The notes under the pieces were generated by a model that did not search any database, was not told the DNA's origin, and saw nothing but the letters and a program-made list of their open reading frames with translations. A stretch of DNA of 64,000 nucleotides from Trichobilharzia regenti. Its lineage: Eukaryota > Platyhelminthes > Trematoda > Strigeidida > Schistosomatidae. The stretch is taken from positions 76,021,168 to 76,085,167 of the forward strand of contig OX235270.1 of NCBI GenBank assembly GCA_944472135.2, in the 5' to 3' direction. The number at the start of each line of letters is the position of its first letter. The stretch's first letter is position 1. The position numbers and the translations under genes were made by a program. Positions 48,411 to 60,100 of the stretch are shown piece after piece.

Positions 48411-50154
48411 TAAATGATGAATAAAGACAGTAGGACACAAAAAAATCGATGGGTTAAGCGTAAAACTAGAGATGAAGTGAAGTATCAGGGAATTGTAAAC
48501 CAGCTACGAGAAAGAACGGTAACCGAACATATGGGAGTAGGCAGGATTTAGAGATGTTACAGGTATGAATTTAATGATTATATGAGTATAATACTGACGG
48601 GAGTATTCATTGAAAACGTGACTCTGCCTATCAGATTAATAATGTCGCCTGTGAGCATTATACGTAATTCGATATCCGTTTCTTGATACGAATAGACTAA
48701 TGGAATTTCAATAATTGGAAGCCTAGTCACAGATCGTTTTGGTGAACAGTCCCAACGGTTGAAGACAATTTCATTTTGATTTATTTAGTGATTAGCATTG
48801 TACTGCACCATAATAGTAAGCTACATCTCACATAATGAATTATTCAGTAAGTTTAACCACTGGACTTTACCAACACAAGTGACATTTCAGGATTTCATCA
48901 TGAGCTGACAGTAGTTTGAATAACAAGTGACATTTTTGGAAATCTTTCAGTGCTTCATAAATTGTAACTGAATCGCGATAAATTCACACGCTGTATGATG
49001 GTATTTTCATCTAAATCGAAATGCTTTTTTTAAAACTAAAGACAAATTTTGAATCAATTGTGTTCTCTGAGCTGGTTGATTTAACTGTGAAGCTTTCGTC
49101 GCACTGATAGACAACATCTTCAGAGCAGGCTTTAGTATGGGAAATTAGTTCCACGGCTCAGGTTCTACTGAAAGTAATGACAAATTCAGAGATGTGACTG
49201 CTACAGTAGTGCTTGGACAATATTCAATTTGGATTTTTTTCTTAATTGATGTAGTTATAAACTGGCGAGTTGTCACTCTGCGCTACCGATGGATTTAACA
49301 CTCGATAGTAGACAACTAGCAATTAAAGTGCTAGTGAAATTCATAGAAGACAAGGAATATTTGATGACTTAAATTAATCCAGTCGTCAAAATGCTGATTT
49401 TCTGAGTGATACGATAATTCCAGCTTGATTGATATGAATATTTTGCATTCTGTTTACGTGAACATCCAGCTTAGAAAAGATGAAACATCGAAATATCGTG
49501 TATGTCAGCAACAAGTCAGTATCCTAATACCCGAAACAATCTACCAGATGTATGAAGCAGATTTTAATTAGCTTATAGCTAAGATAAATCACACACCATA
49601 TTCTAAGGCATATTGCAAACATAAGAATTATACCAAAGCTGCGTAAGTGAAATACGACATGAGAATCTTAATGATGACTGAAATGTGATTTATGAAGAAG
49701 TTACGTGTTACATAGAAACGATGATAATTTCATTCTTGGTGACAAAGACAAAAATTCAGATGTGACATTACCAAGTATCGATAAGTCTTGCAGGATAGCC
49801 TATTCTACTCCTAAGCTTACAGTTCAAAACAAAAATTCTTTTACACCAAAGATACCTATGACATTATGTAGAAGATGGAAAATTTTTCTTTATGATTTGA
49901 TAACGGAGAAAACGAAAGTCACCCGAAGATTTCCTTAACTGTTCAATCTTACGAGCGTAAGGGACTTTAGCTTTTATTGTAACGCTATTTATCTCAAATG
50001 CCTAATAAAGATTCTTTCTGTCAAGCAAAAAGTCATTTTTCAACGTGGGAAAATGGAAACGATAGTATCTGCTTGGAGCAGGTCATATTGTAAATATGAG
50101 GATTATTTACGAGATCCCAGGAAACCTATAATAGAGTGTTCGTATATTAGATAG
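48411..50154. other. nothing recognised
   Basis: AT-rich; a 29-bp family-B tail scrap at 48,893-48,921 and a small plus frame at 49,705-49,938 without motifs. Confidence 0.45.
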
Positions 50155-50385
50155 ATTAGATGAGGAAACCACCAAATGACATCACTAAACGAGCCCTCGA
50201 GTGGAACCCGAAAGGGAAGCGGCGAGTTGGTCATCAGTGCAAGGGTGACTTGGGGGAGGTCATGTGAAGAGGAGATGAAAGCATGTGGGCAGACTTGGAG
50301 TGGGGTGAAAACTCTAGCAGGAAACCGAACGCAATGAAGACGCGCGGCTGAAGCCCTATGTTCATCTAGGAATTAAGGGAAATAA
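50155..50385 (+). mobile_element. RTE-like extreme 3' fragment
   Basis: About 230 bp covering only the last coding segment (KPPNDITKRALEWNPKGKRR) to the CCCTATGTTCATCTAGGAAT end and a short AAT tail. One stop (TGA) near the end and a 4-nt insertion near 50,235. Confidence 0.87.
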
Positions 50386-50538
50386 TAATAGATACTATGT
50401 AAGCAGCTGAAGCCAGGCTTATTAAATCCGAAATGCGTCCAAAAGGATGTTCTAACGTTGTCTCTGTCAACCATTTTGTAATAGTTATAAACAGAAGGAA
50501 AACGACTAACAGAAAACATGAAGTTTCTGCCATGTCGT

Positions 50539-50580
<42 letters not shown>

Positions 50581-52394
50581 CGACACTGGTCACTGAATCT
50601 TTGTCCAATAAACCAACATTTAATGCATGTAATATCAACAGTGACACGCCAGTTTGAATGCATGGAATAGGCAACAAGTGCCATATTTGGCTGAGTTGAA
50701 ATACAGTAGACTGGTGAAATCTGTCAGGTCGAACACAAAGATACGTGTTCATTCATGACACTAAGTGATGTTCGCGCTACCTTGAACAAAACCAAATTTT
50801 TCACGTGGAACCTCGAACCAAGTTGAGTTGCCAGGCTTCTTAAAATCGCACACAAGGGTGGAGAAAATGCAAAAACTAGGGGAAAAATTCCATAAAGAAT
50901 AACGGGGCTTCAATAAATCTGAAAGTTCACATGGAGTGAATATATCTGAGCTATTGTGAACGATTTTAAGCAATGCCGCCATCGATCCTAAGCCACTCGA
51001 GTATTCCAGGCAATCTATCCCTCCCTATATATCTCAAGCCAACTACTAATGAAATATGACAAGCTTTGGACGTCAGTAATTGTCCATGTTCCAAAATCTG
51101 TAGAAGAGTGGAATATGATCAATACAACCACAGACGAACCTGGATCCCTTGGGTTCATTTTATGTGAGAACCACTTAGTCTTTAGAGGACTATGCTACTT
51201 TAAGTCGTATATACCATGCTTGTTTATAATAAACTGGAGTGATCAATGATCTGCTTCAGTACAACGGAACAATCTCAGATCCCTATACATTTCCTAATTT
51301 CTTAGTTAATTTAGCCGGAAATTTATCATCATCATACACCTGTAAAACCAAACAATAAGATCCTGCTGCTATGCCTCATCTTAGATTACAGATAGCCTAC
51401 CCAACCTATTAGAGATGGTCTGTTCTAGCAAGAATTGGATGGCAGTGGCCCAATCGAATTATTCCTAAAAATGTCCTGGTCGTTTCCCTTGGAAAGTAAC
51501 TGGATTCACTTCCTACTTGTAAATTATTCCACTTATACTACAGTTGAAATGATTTCCAGGCAGTCTACACTGCTGATTCTTTTCTTCATATCTTTGGCTT
51601 TTATCACCAACACCCTGTTCACGATGGTTGTGAAGAATTTCAGCCAGTTTGTCCCAGCAAATTCCGCCACTCGTCATGCTCGGAGCCAGCTTTAATCAGC
51701 CTTTTTACACCTAGAATTGACTGACGCCTACTAAATTCTTGTTGCACGTTATCAATATCCTTTGGCAGTGTTTCTGTAGCCAGGCCTACTCAAAATGTTG
51801 TTGTTCTCATCCTCAGATGTATTCAGTTATTTTTACCCTGAACATAGAAACAGTCCTCATCCAAAATGTGGGGGTTAGTGACTTTTTAGCCGTATTATTC
51901 CAATGTCCATTCACCTAAATGCATGATTAGAGTCCCAGAAAGAGCAACTATCCCCCCCCACACCAACGTATGTGTATTCACATCTCATAACTAGATGATA
52001 CATTGTGTCACTCGTTGACTTGACGTCGACATTTATTTGAGAATTGAGGGTCGCTATCATTGAGCTATTTTCTTTCAACCGACCACCTTGGTAGTTCGGA
52101 TTATCCACATGAGGTAGTCAATATGTCTTGTAGACAGCAAGAAACATACCTGCTCAATGGTTTCCCAGAATGCCTTGTTTCTTGGCAAAATATACCCTGC
52201 CACAATAAAATGCTATAAACAACTTTTTGGCACTTTATTTCACCACTATGTCAAATACATTGTCGATAGGTTGTATTCTGAATGCGTCTAGCAAGAAATT
52301 ACTCAGTACAGGTTATCATTGGGCAATCCGACTAAGCGCTAACGTACTGGGAAATTTCCAGTCTAGTGTTTATCCATAGCCGTGAAATGTCATA
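50386..52394. other. unidentified, perhaps an old repeat
   Basis: Less AT-rich than its surroundings with several short frames (51,049-51,249; 51,435-51,695). A weak likeness near 50,935-50,985 to the plus strand of the non-LTR fragment at 37,130-37,180 hints at a decayed element. Not enough to call. Confidence 0.35.
50541..50579. repeat. (TA)n microsatellite
   Basis: About 19 AT units; makes the false I-Y repeats seen in translated frames here. Confidence 0.95.
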
Positions 52395-52500
52395 GGTGTA
52401 GCATTTCTTAACCACAGTATTTTGGTACAAGTATGAAATTTTCAGCATGTGATATCGGTAGCCCAAATTTAGCAAACCAACCGCAGGTGTCAGTAACACA
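52395..52500 (-). mobile_element. family-C SINE remnant
   Basis: Minus strand match around TTGGGCTACCGATATCACAT and CTTGTACCAAAATACTGTGG; degenerate. Confidence 0.65.
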
Positions 52501-53904
52501 CCATAAATGAGGGGATAACACAACCTTCTTCTAATATGTACCTAGCACAACTTTAGGCAATCATTGCAGAAGACTACAAAGCATACGATTGGAGATGTCT
52601 TTTTATGGGTCTAGAGTTGAAGCCACAAAGTCTAAAGGGAAAGTTTGACATTCCGGGGAATATGTTACACACAGTAGACAAAGAAGCACTAATTAAAATT
52701 GACACCCTTATAATAAAAATTTATAGCTATACAAACTTGTAATTCCTCTTTTTCATTCACTTATTCTCTCCTTTGGTTTTCCTGTGGGGTGTCTAATCAT
52801 TTGCCCAAAAAATCACTTTAAGAAACCCATTTATTTTGGTCTAAGAATGAGATTCATCGGACAAATAAAAGTAGAATGCTTGATCTATGATACAGTACAT
52901 TACACTGACGAAGATGCGTCAACCAGCTGATCGAGCGACTGGGCCGGAAAAAATGGGGAAGCTAGGGTTGAAACCAATAAATTTAGGCGATTGCAAAACA
53001 CAATTGCCAATAAAGATTTTTTAAAACCATACATCTCAAATCTATCCAATAACGTGAAAACAGAGATGATAGTAATCAAAATTAGAGATCGTAACAAAAC
53101 AAAAAAACAGAGGTCTTGTAGGAGAATAAGAAAACATGAATTAAATTCATTACACATTGAAATAAAGTATATTTATTGTGAGCGGTTAGGTGGACCAACA
53201 TACATTTCAACTACATTTGAAGGTAATTAAGAAAAAAAGGAAGTAAAACATTCATATTGATTTGATCAAGTTTAGATAATAAGCAAACCACAGCAGAATC
53301 AGGAGAATACGAAAGACAAGCATTGATTAAAACGATATAAGAATAAAATAATATACTGCAATAAAATGAAAATATTTATAATGGATTGCAGCATTGAAAC
53401 CTTAATTTCACTAAAGTAATCCATTCAACATAACAAGGTAATAAAATGGTAAGGATATATTATTACAATCTATCAAGAATTCGACTGATAAATTATCACT
53501 GAATTCAAGGCCGTTTAGGATTACAAGAAAGAAGCATTCAATGAGTGGATGCAAAAGTAAAATGATGCAAAAGAGAGTGCTAAAAGTAGTTAGATTGAAA
53601 TAACTTATGATCATCAATGCAGGCAGCTTGCAACCGGGAAGCGACCCTGAAATCAAATCAAAATAAATACAGAACGCAGAGAACCAAGCACAAAAATCGA
53701 TTCTCATAGCAAATATTACTGAGACAAATCCTAATTAACTTCATCATAAAACAAGGGACCTCGCATTATTTCAAATTAAAAACTACGGTTTTAGAAAAAA
53801 CGCGACAGAAATAAACTTTGTTCATTTGAAAGATTAAATTAATCAACACCAAAGAATTATAATTTCGAATTAGTTATAAGTAACTTCCATTCCAGAAATA
53901 TCAG
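52501..53904. other. 3' flank and probable 3' UTR of ANKHD1
   Basis: No supported gene. Frames at 52,900-53,157 and 53,411-53,707 (minus) lie in the presumed UTR and carry no motif. Confidence 0.45.
53172..53177 (-). promoter_or_regulatory. possible polyadenylation signal of ANKHD1
   Basis: TTTATT on the plus strand gives AATAAA on the minus strand, about 730 bp beyond the stop codon at 53,905. It is the first perfect AATAAA I find downstream. In an AT-rich genome such hexamers arise by chance, so support is weak. Confidence 0.25.
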
Positions 53905-54183
53905 CTAAGAGTGAGGGGAAGAGCCCGGATGAATACCACTGTTAGGACCTCCACCAGGCTTCAGTGTAGAATACTGTTCTTGATAGAATGGTTGGGAAGT
54001 TGGAGGATTAACACCAGGAAACGCAGTACTGGTTTGAGGACAAACCCAGCGATTTGAGCCAGCTGTTGATACACCAGACACTCCACTCATCAGACCAGAG
54101 TTTCCACCGTTACCATTACTGTTCCAAGGGTACATATTTGCCATCGCTGCCATAGCTGCAGCCATCAGAGATTGTTGATGTTG
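53905..54183 (-). CDS. ANKHD1: ANKHD1 terminal exon
   Basis: Open frame ending in TAG at 53,905. Encodes an Ala/Met-rich segment (MAAAMAAMANMYPWN) and a Gly/Pro-rich end finishing H-P-G-S-S-P-H-S. If the donor is at 54,296 the exon starts C-A-A-C-A-T (QHQQSLM). If the donor is at 54,289 it starts further right, at 54,230. Both are in frame; RNA reads would decide. Confidence 0.75.
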   Translation of the reverse strand, partial: QHQQSLMAAAMAAMANMYPWNSNGNGGNSGLMSGVSGVSTAGSNRWVCPQTSTAFPGVNPPTSQPFYQEQYSTLKPGGGPNSGIHPGSSPHS

Positions 54184-57100
54184 CTGTCCTGTGACCCCAT
54201 TAACAGCAGGTAAAGTGTTGGGAAGCATTGCTGAATTATTATATATGTTAATTTCACTCGGATTTCCAGGGGAACTTTAATCGGTGGACAAGTTACAGGA
54301 AAGTTGCTGTTTAAATTATTAGCGGGCCAGATTGATGGAGGCCAGTTTGCAGGTGGATTAGCTGTTCCAGTAGATCCACTAACCAAACTTGAATGTTGCT
54401 GTTGCTGCTGTTGTTGTTGTTGCATCCAATTCATCGTGAAAGCCATTAGCAAACTATTAGCATTGGAATTAACAGAACACTGTTGTGGAGGAGTTTGAGG
54501 ATGCATTGCTGCCAATGGGCTTCCCATAACTTGTGTAGGAGAGTTCATTGGTCCAGCAAGACTACTGTTACTTGACATATTAGGATAGATCATGCTTGAT
54601 GACGTGATAGAAGCAAGAGTATTAGCTTGTCGACGACGTTCAGCACCAATTGGTTGTATAGCGATGGACCCCTGTGCTGCACTTGACGGGATACCTACAT
54701 GAACTCCGCTCCCAACCGTCGGAGTGCAGGCTGTTCCAACATGTGGCGGCGACCCGAAACCTAGAATAAATTAAAACTTAGGTTTTAATAAAAAAGATAA
54801 TTTACTGAAGGAGAAATTTAGTGGGAACTGTTAATAAATTGTCAGGAGAAAAAAATCCATGAAATAAGGACTGACCTCTGAATAAAATCACTTGAAATTG
54901 CCTCAGTTCCACCTAGTTTGGTACGATTATGTACCGGTGTTACAACGCAATTCACCAGTCATTTAGAGGAATCGAGTGAACTGCTTTCAACTAATCTGAC
55001 TTGGTGGTAGAGCCCTTAGAACATAACTAACCAAGAAAATAAGTTCGTCAGAAAAACTATTTCCTGAGTTCCTATTGAGCTTATGTGATGTTCCATATTT
55101 GTACTTCATGAAATTTATTACGAAAATCAAGCAGTAGAATAACAAACCTTAACTTAATATTCAGGAATACACTAGAGCTGAAACTAAAACTTAAACGACG
55201 GACTACATTTGCATGCAGTTTGCAGAAACACACCTCACTTATCTGTTAATATTTCTAGCAGAGTATAAACTAAACCCATTAACTCACAAAACCAGTGAAT
55301 AAAATATATGAGTGCTTACCATTGAGTAAATGAGATGCGTAATTTGTATTTGGGTGGATAACTGATGCAGCGTTACAAACAGGTTGCATATTAGGTGGGA
55401 CGTAACTAGGCATGAATGGAGGTGGAGTGAAAGAACCACCTGAACCAGATGAACACATCGCGAATTGGGTTTGGTTGACCATAGGATGAGACGAATTACC
55501 CAGTCGTGTTGATAAACCACTTGGAGACTGATGATTTAAACCCGAAACAGTACCTGGGCTCAATGTAAGCATGGACTGCTGCTGTGTTACTGGAAATATC
55601 GAGGAAAACTGAGTATTTAAAGGCATGGATGTTGGTTGGGCGCATATGTTATTTGGGTATCCATTTAGAACGGCTGGTCTTGAATCTAAGTATCCAGAAG
55701 ATGTACCAGATATTGATGGCTTAGATCGCAAGGATGCATTAGGAGAATTATGCGCAGAAGTTGTTGGCAATGCATTAGCAGCGCCTGACACATTTAAACC
55801 CGTTCCGTTGCCATTCTGAACTTGCTGTTGAGTAGTTTGTATATGTGATTTTTGCAGACATGTTTGAGGTGCCATCTGACGTAATATACCAGACTGTGAT
55901 CCTTGAAGAGAGTACTGGTCGGTTGCACCGTGACTAGTGAAATCATTTCGTAGTAAGGATGCTTGCATCAATGAGTCTGTTGTATCAGTGCTGGCTTTTA
56001 AGCTGGCAGATATTTGGTTAAGTGGCTGGAAGGATGGTTGAAACGCCAGTGAAGTCGAGTTTAAATCGGCTGTCTGAACTGGCCAAAGTGTTGGCATAGA
56101 ATTAAGTGGATCCATAGTGTTGCGAACTTGAGAAACATTGGCTACAATCGCAGCAGATTCCGTAGCTGAATCACTACTCATCGTAGAGCTATCTATACTT
56201 GTCGATATGGAGGCCAATGTACTCGGGATTGCTGTGTATGCAGATGGTGGTAAAGACGTTACCGATGCATCAGAAGTTTGCCAACCACATGACCTATCTG
56301 ATCGAAAATGGTTGGAAATTGAATCATGACGGAAGTCGGAGTTATGAAGGTCAGAAGCAATAGCTCGCTTGGTAGGTGTAAAAAGCGCAGTGTCACCTGA
56401 CTCACTCTTAAGAGAAACATTTGTGTTACCATCAACATCCAAGGATAGAAGTGATGGTGGAAAAGAATCGGATAAACTAATTGCGACGGATGTTACGGTT
56501 ATGTTGGCACTTCTTTGATGAGCACTCCGCTCAGAACCTGGAGCTCTGGCAAACGACTTCGTTTGAGGGGTGGCTGTAGGTGGCGTAGCTGGCGGATTTA
56601 TTCCACCGGAGCCTGCTGGAGTATTTGGTTGAGAAGTGTTTGCAACTCCGCTGGGAGGAGATACTGTCAAAGGATCATAATTAGGAGGTGAGGTGTCAGA
56701 ATGTCCCGTAAGCGGGAATGAATTCGAAGTAGATACCGTATGGACAGTAGAAACAGAACTGTCAAAAACACTGACGGAAAGCATATCTGTTAAGCTACTG
56801 GATGAAATGTTCACTTTTTCCTGTTCGATGCTCTCAGAAGGACATGTGGTGGCACAAGAATCCCTTGTATTTGACGTGGTAACCGAGGACGTTGATGACG
56901 TAGTTGCTGTTTTTAGTTGTGAAACTTTAGTGCATTTAGAAGCACTCAGAGGAGGAAAACTCGATTCATCCAGACACTCAGGAGCAAAGTCTCCGGTATT
57001 AGAAAGGGAAGGAATGAAATCTGGGAACATATGGCTACTAGAAGGATACGAAGACAAATTGAGAGACAATAATGATACAGGTGTTGCTGTGGTTCCTGAC

Positions 57101-60100
57101 AAGACTGCTGGGGGTGCAGAAATCAGATTTGGCACTGTAGTCTTTAGCTGACTGCGTCCATTTTTCGTTTGGTTGTCTGTTGGTTTAACAACACGTGTCG
57201 ATTGTGTATTTAATCCCGCTGCAGCGACGGAAGCGAAGTTCCCTTTCGAGGAACTGGTATTTATAACTTTAGAACTCCAACTCGCCGATCCCGAAGAGGG
57301 GACTTTGACGTTTGCAAGGCTCGGACAAGTTACTGATAACAGAGGGACTGTAGTATTGGAAAAGGTGTTGTTATTATTGTTGTTGGAAGAGACGGTGGAT
57401 ACTACGGGTGTCTTATTGGATTTGTTAACTACAGGAAGTGCAGTTGGTTGAGTTGAGGTAGATCGTGTAGTATTCGCTATTAAAGCGTTATTAACAGATT
57501 TGCCAGTTTTGCGAGCAGTCTTGCCGTTTGGGTTTACACCCTTTGTGTTAGTCGATCCACTTTTTATTGTACTTGACACTGTCACTGTAGTCATACCATT
57601 TAACCTGGAAGTAAGGGAGTTTAGAACAGTATTGGAAACAGGCATGTTTGAAGGTAATGTAGAAGACTTTTTCAAAGCATTATACATGAGAAGAACATCA
57701 TTACCGGCAATGGAACCGTCAAGCAACCCTTGAATGGTCTCATAGGTACGCTGAACAGCTTCACCTGGTCCTTTTAAATAAACCATACGCTCCGTCACTT
57801 CATCATTGCGAGCACTCTCGATGTCTATCTGAATTCCACTCATATTTCTTAAGGCACTAACAACAGCTCCACCTTGACCTATAACTTTACCAATATCATG
57901 TCTTGAAACAGGAATAGAAAGCCGCCGTTTATAAGAACTGTTACCAGAACTAGTCGTTTTCCAGTCAGTTGTTTCATGAGGAACGCGAGTAGATGCATTC
58001 GTACCGACAGTAGTGCGCTGAGATCGTGTACTACTCGATGGTACAACTACAGTCCAAGAGTTAGAATCGTTCATACCTACTGGACTTTTCTCCATATCCA
58101 AATATTGGTCGAAATGAGCGTCCTGTGACTCAATAAGTAGATTCCAGTTTTCCTCATCACCACTTGGAGAAATCGCATAGCATGAAGGCAGCACAGAGTT
58201 ATCCGCATCTTGGACTTCAGGACTAGGCGATTTACTTGCTTTGTCAGAATTAGAAACTGTATTATTTTCAGCAGCTGCACGTTTGGCTGCTCTCTGGCTC
58301 TGCTTTTTATTTCGATGTTTTTCACGTTTCGCCTCTGTTAAGGCAGCTGCACTGGATTCAGGATCTTGTGAACCATAGCTATTAGCAGCAGAATCTGAGT
58401 CCTGCTGAACACCGGGTTTTTCATTAATATTCGGTGAGGTTTCAGCACTAGGGTGGTGCACATCGTTATTCACTTCGTGGTTAGAAGACTTGTTAGGTTC
58501 TGACGGCGCGTGAATTGAAGCAACAGGTGACCGAGAAGGATTAAGAAACGAAGAACATGGATCGTCTTCTAAATCATCAATGACAGTGTTTGATAACTGG
58601 TCACAAAGTGCAGATTCCTGTGCATGTTGTAAAACACGCGACAGTGTGGGACTGTGCTCAGTGCTGAAAAAAAAATTAAAAATTAAAATACCTCGTAATA
58701 AAAAGAATTAATCATGTTGTTAAGTGGATTGTGGTAGTAAATGAATCAATACAATAAAAAGTTGAACAAAAAAGCGGATAGCAGGATTTCGAAAACAATG
58801 AATTGAAAAACCGGAGCATAAGAACGAGACTTTTTCAATCAACCAGTCCTCATAAACCTTTCAGCTTTTATATATTGGAGACATTTAAGCCTAACTAATT
58901 ATGCACACAGGGCAGTCCAAATGAATTCTGTGTAGGAAACTTTTGAGAAACTTTACAATAGCTGTTCCTTTAGTTAATGACGCACGTATTGAAAAAACTA
59001 CAAATGTTATGCTTCACAGGATGTGAAAACTGCAAAATCCTACACATGGTGATTACAGGTTGGTTAAAACAATTGAGCGAGTAAGAAATAGTCGGAAAAC
59101 GTAAGAAGAAATAGGACAGAAAGAAACAACTCCAACATATATATGTATATACATGTGTGAAAATAAGTAAGACAGTATACGAGTTTCTGAATACACCCGC
59201 AAATAGTGACCATGGTGATATACCTGAAGGTTTACATAATAGTAGCAGTGGACAGATGAATACGCATTCAACTATAATGTCACTTAAGATATTACATCAA
59301 TATCGACATAGAATATGAACACTTGAGCTGCAATTGTGTTTTCCGACAATCTATTTCAATGTTCATGCACCAAATTTTTAATTCTACACAGACACAGAAC
59401 TTTGGAGTGAAATGTCTCCTTCTAAAGTGGAATTCATAAATTACACATGAACGACAACAGCTGGATATTGGTGATGGAATAGCTGGAGTCGCACATATTA
59501 CATAATTTTCTCAATGGCTTTGGCAATGAAACATGAATTGAGGACTGGCTAATAGCAGGTTGCAGACATTTATTAACAACTGTCTTCGCTGGCTCTATAC
59601 TGAAGATCAGATGACCGGGCCGGAAAGAATCACCAACAAGAAACTATGGAAAGGAACAAACAAAACAAGAACCAATCGCCAACCAACAAATATGCAGGAG
59701 AAAGTGGAGATGGATTGGACACTGGCTGAGGAAGCCTCTGGGTGACATCGCACGTCAGGCCATTGCTCGAGTGGAACCAGGCCGAAAAGGAAGTGGCGAG
59801 TGGGACGTCAGTGCAAGGATGACATGGAGGAGATTGTGTGAAGAGGAGTTGAAACAGTATGGACTAACATGGATGCAGGTGAAAAGTACAGCAAAACACA
59901 GAAGCAAGTGGAGACGTGCAGCTGAAGCCCTATGTTCCACTAGGAACCCAAGCGAACAATAATAATAATAATAATAATAATAGAAGTCTAAACATTTTAT
60001 AAGGTTATAGTTTAGCAATGATCAGGAGTAAACGTGAATTAATTAGGCTATACATCAAAAATGACCAGTGACATGTGTATGATAATACGTCAACAGCATT

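Noticed and set aside
50366..50752. 128-aa minus-strand frame
   Set aside because: Half of it is an I-Y repeat from the (TA)n tract; no coding motif.
50761..51000. Second copy of the non-LTR C-terminal fragment
   Set aside because: Only a short, weak resemblance to 37,130-37,180; not enough for a call.
56138..57733. Plus-strand frames opposite the ANKHD1 large exon
   Set aside because: Shadows of the Ser/Thr-rich coding strand; no start context or domain of their own.
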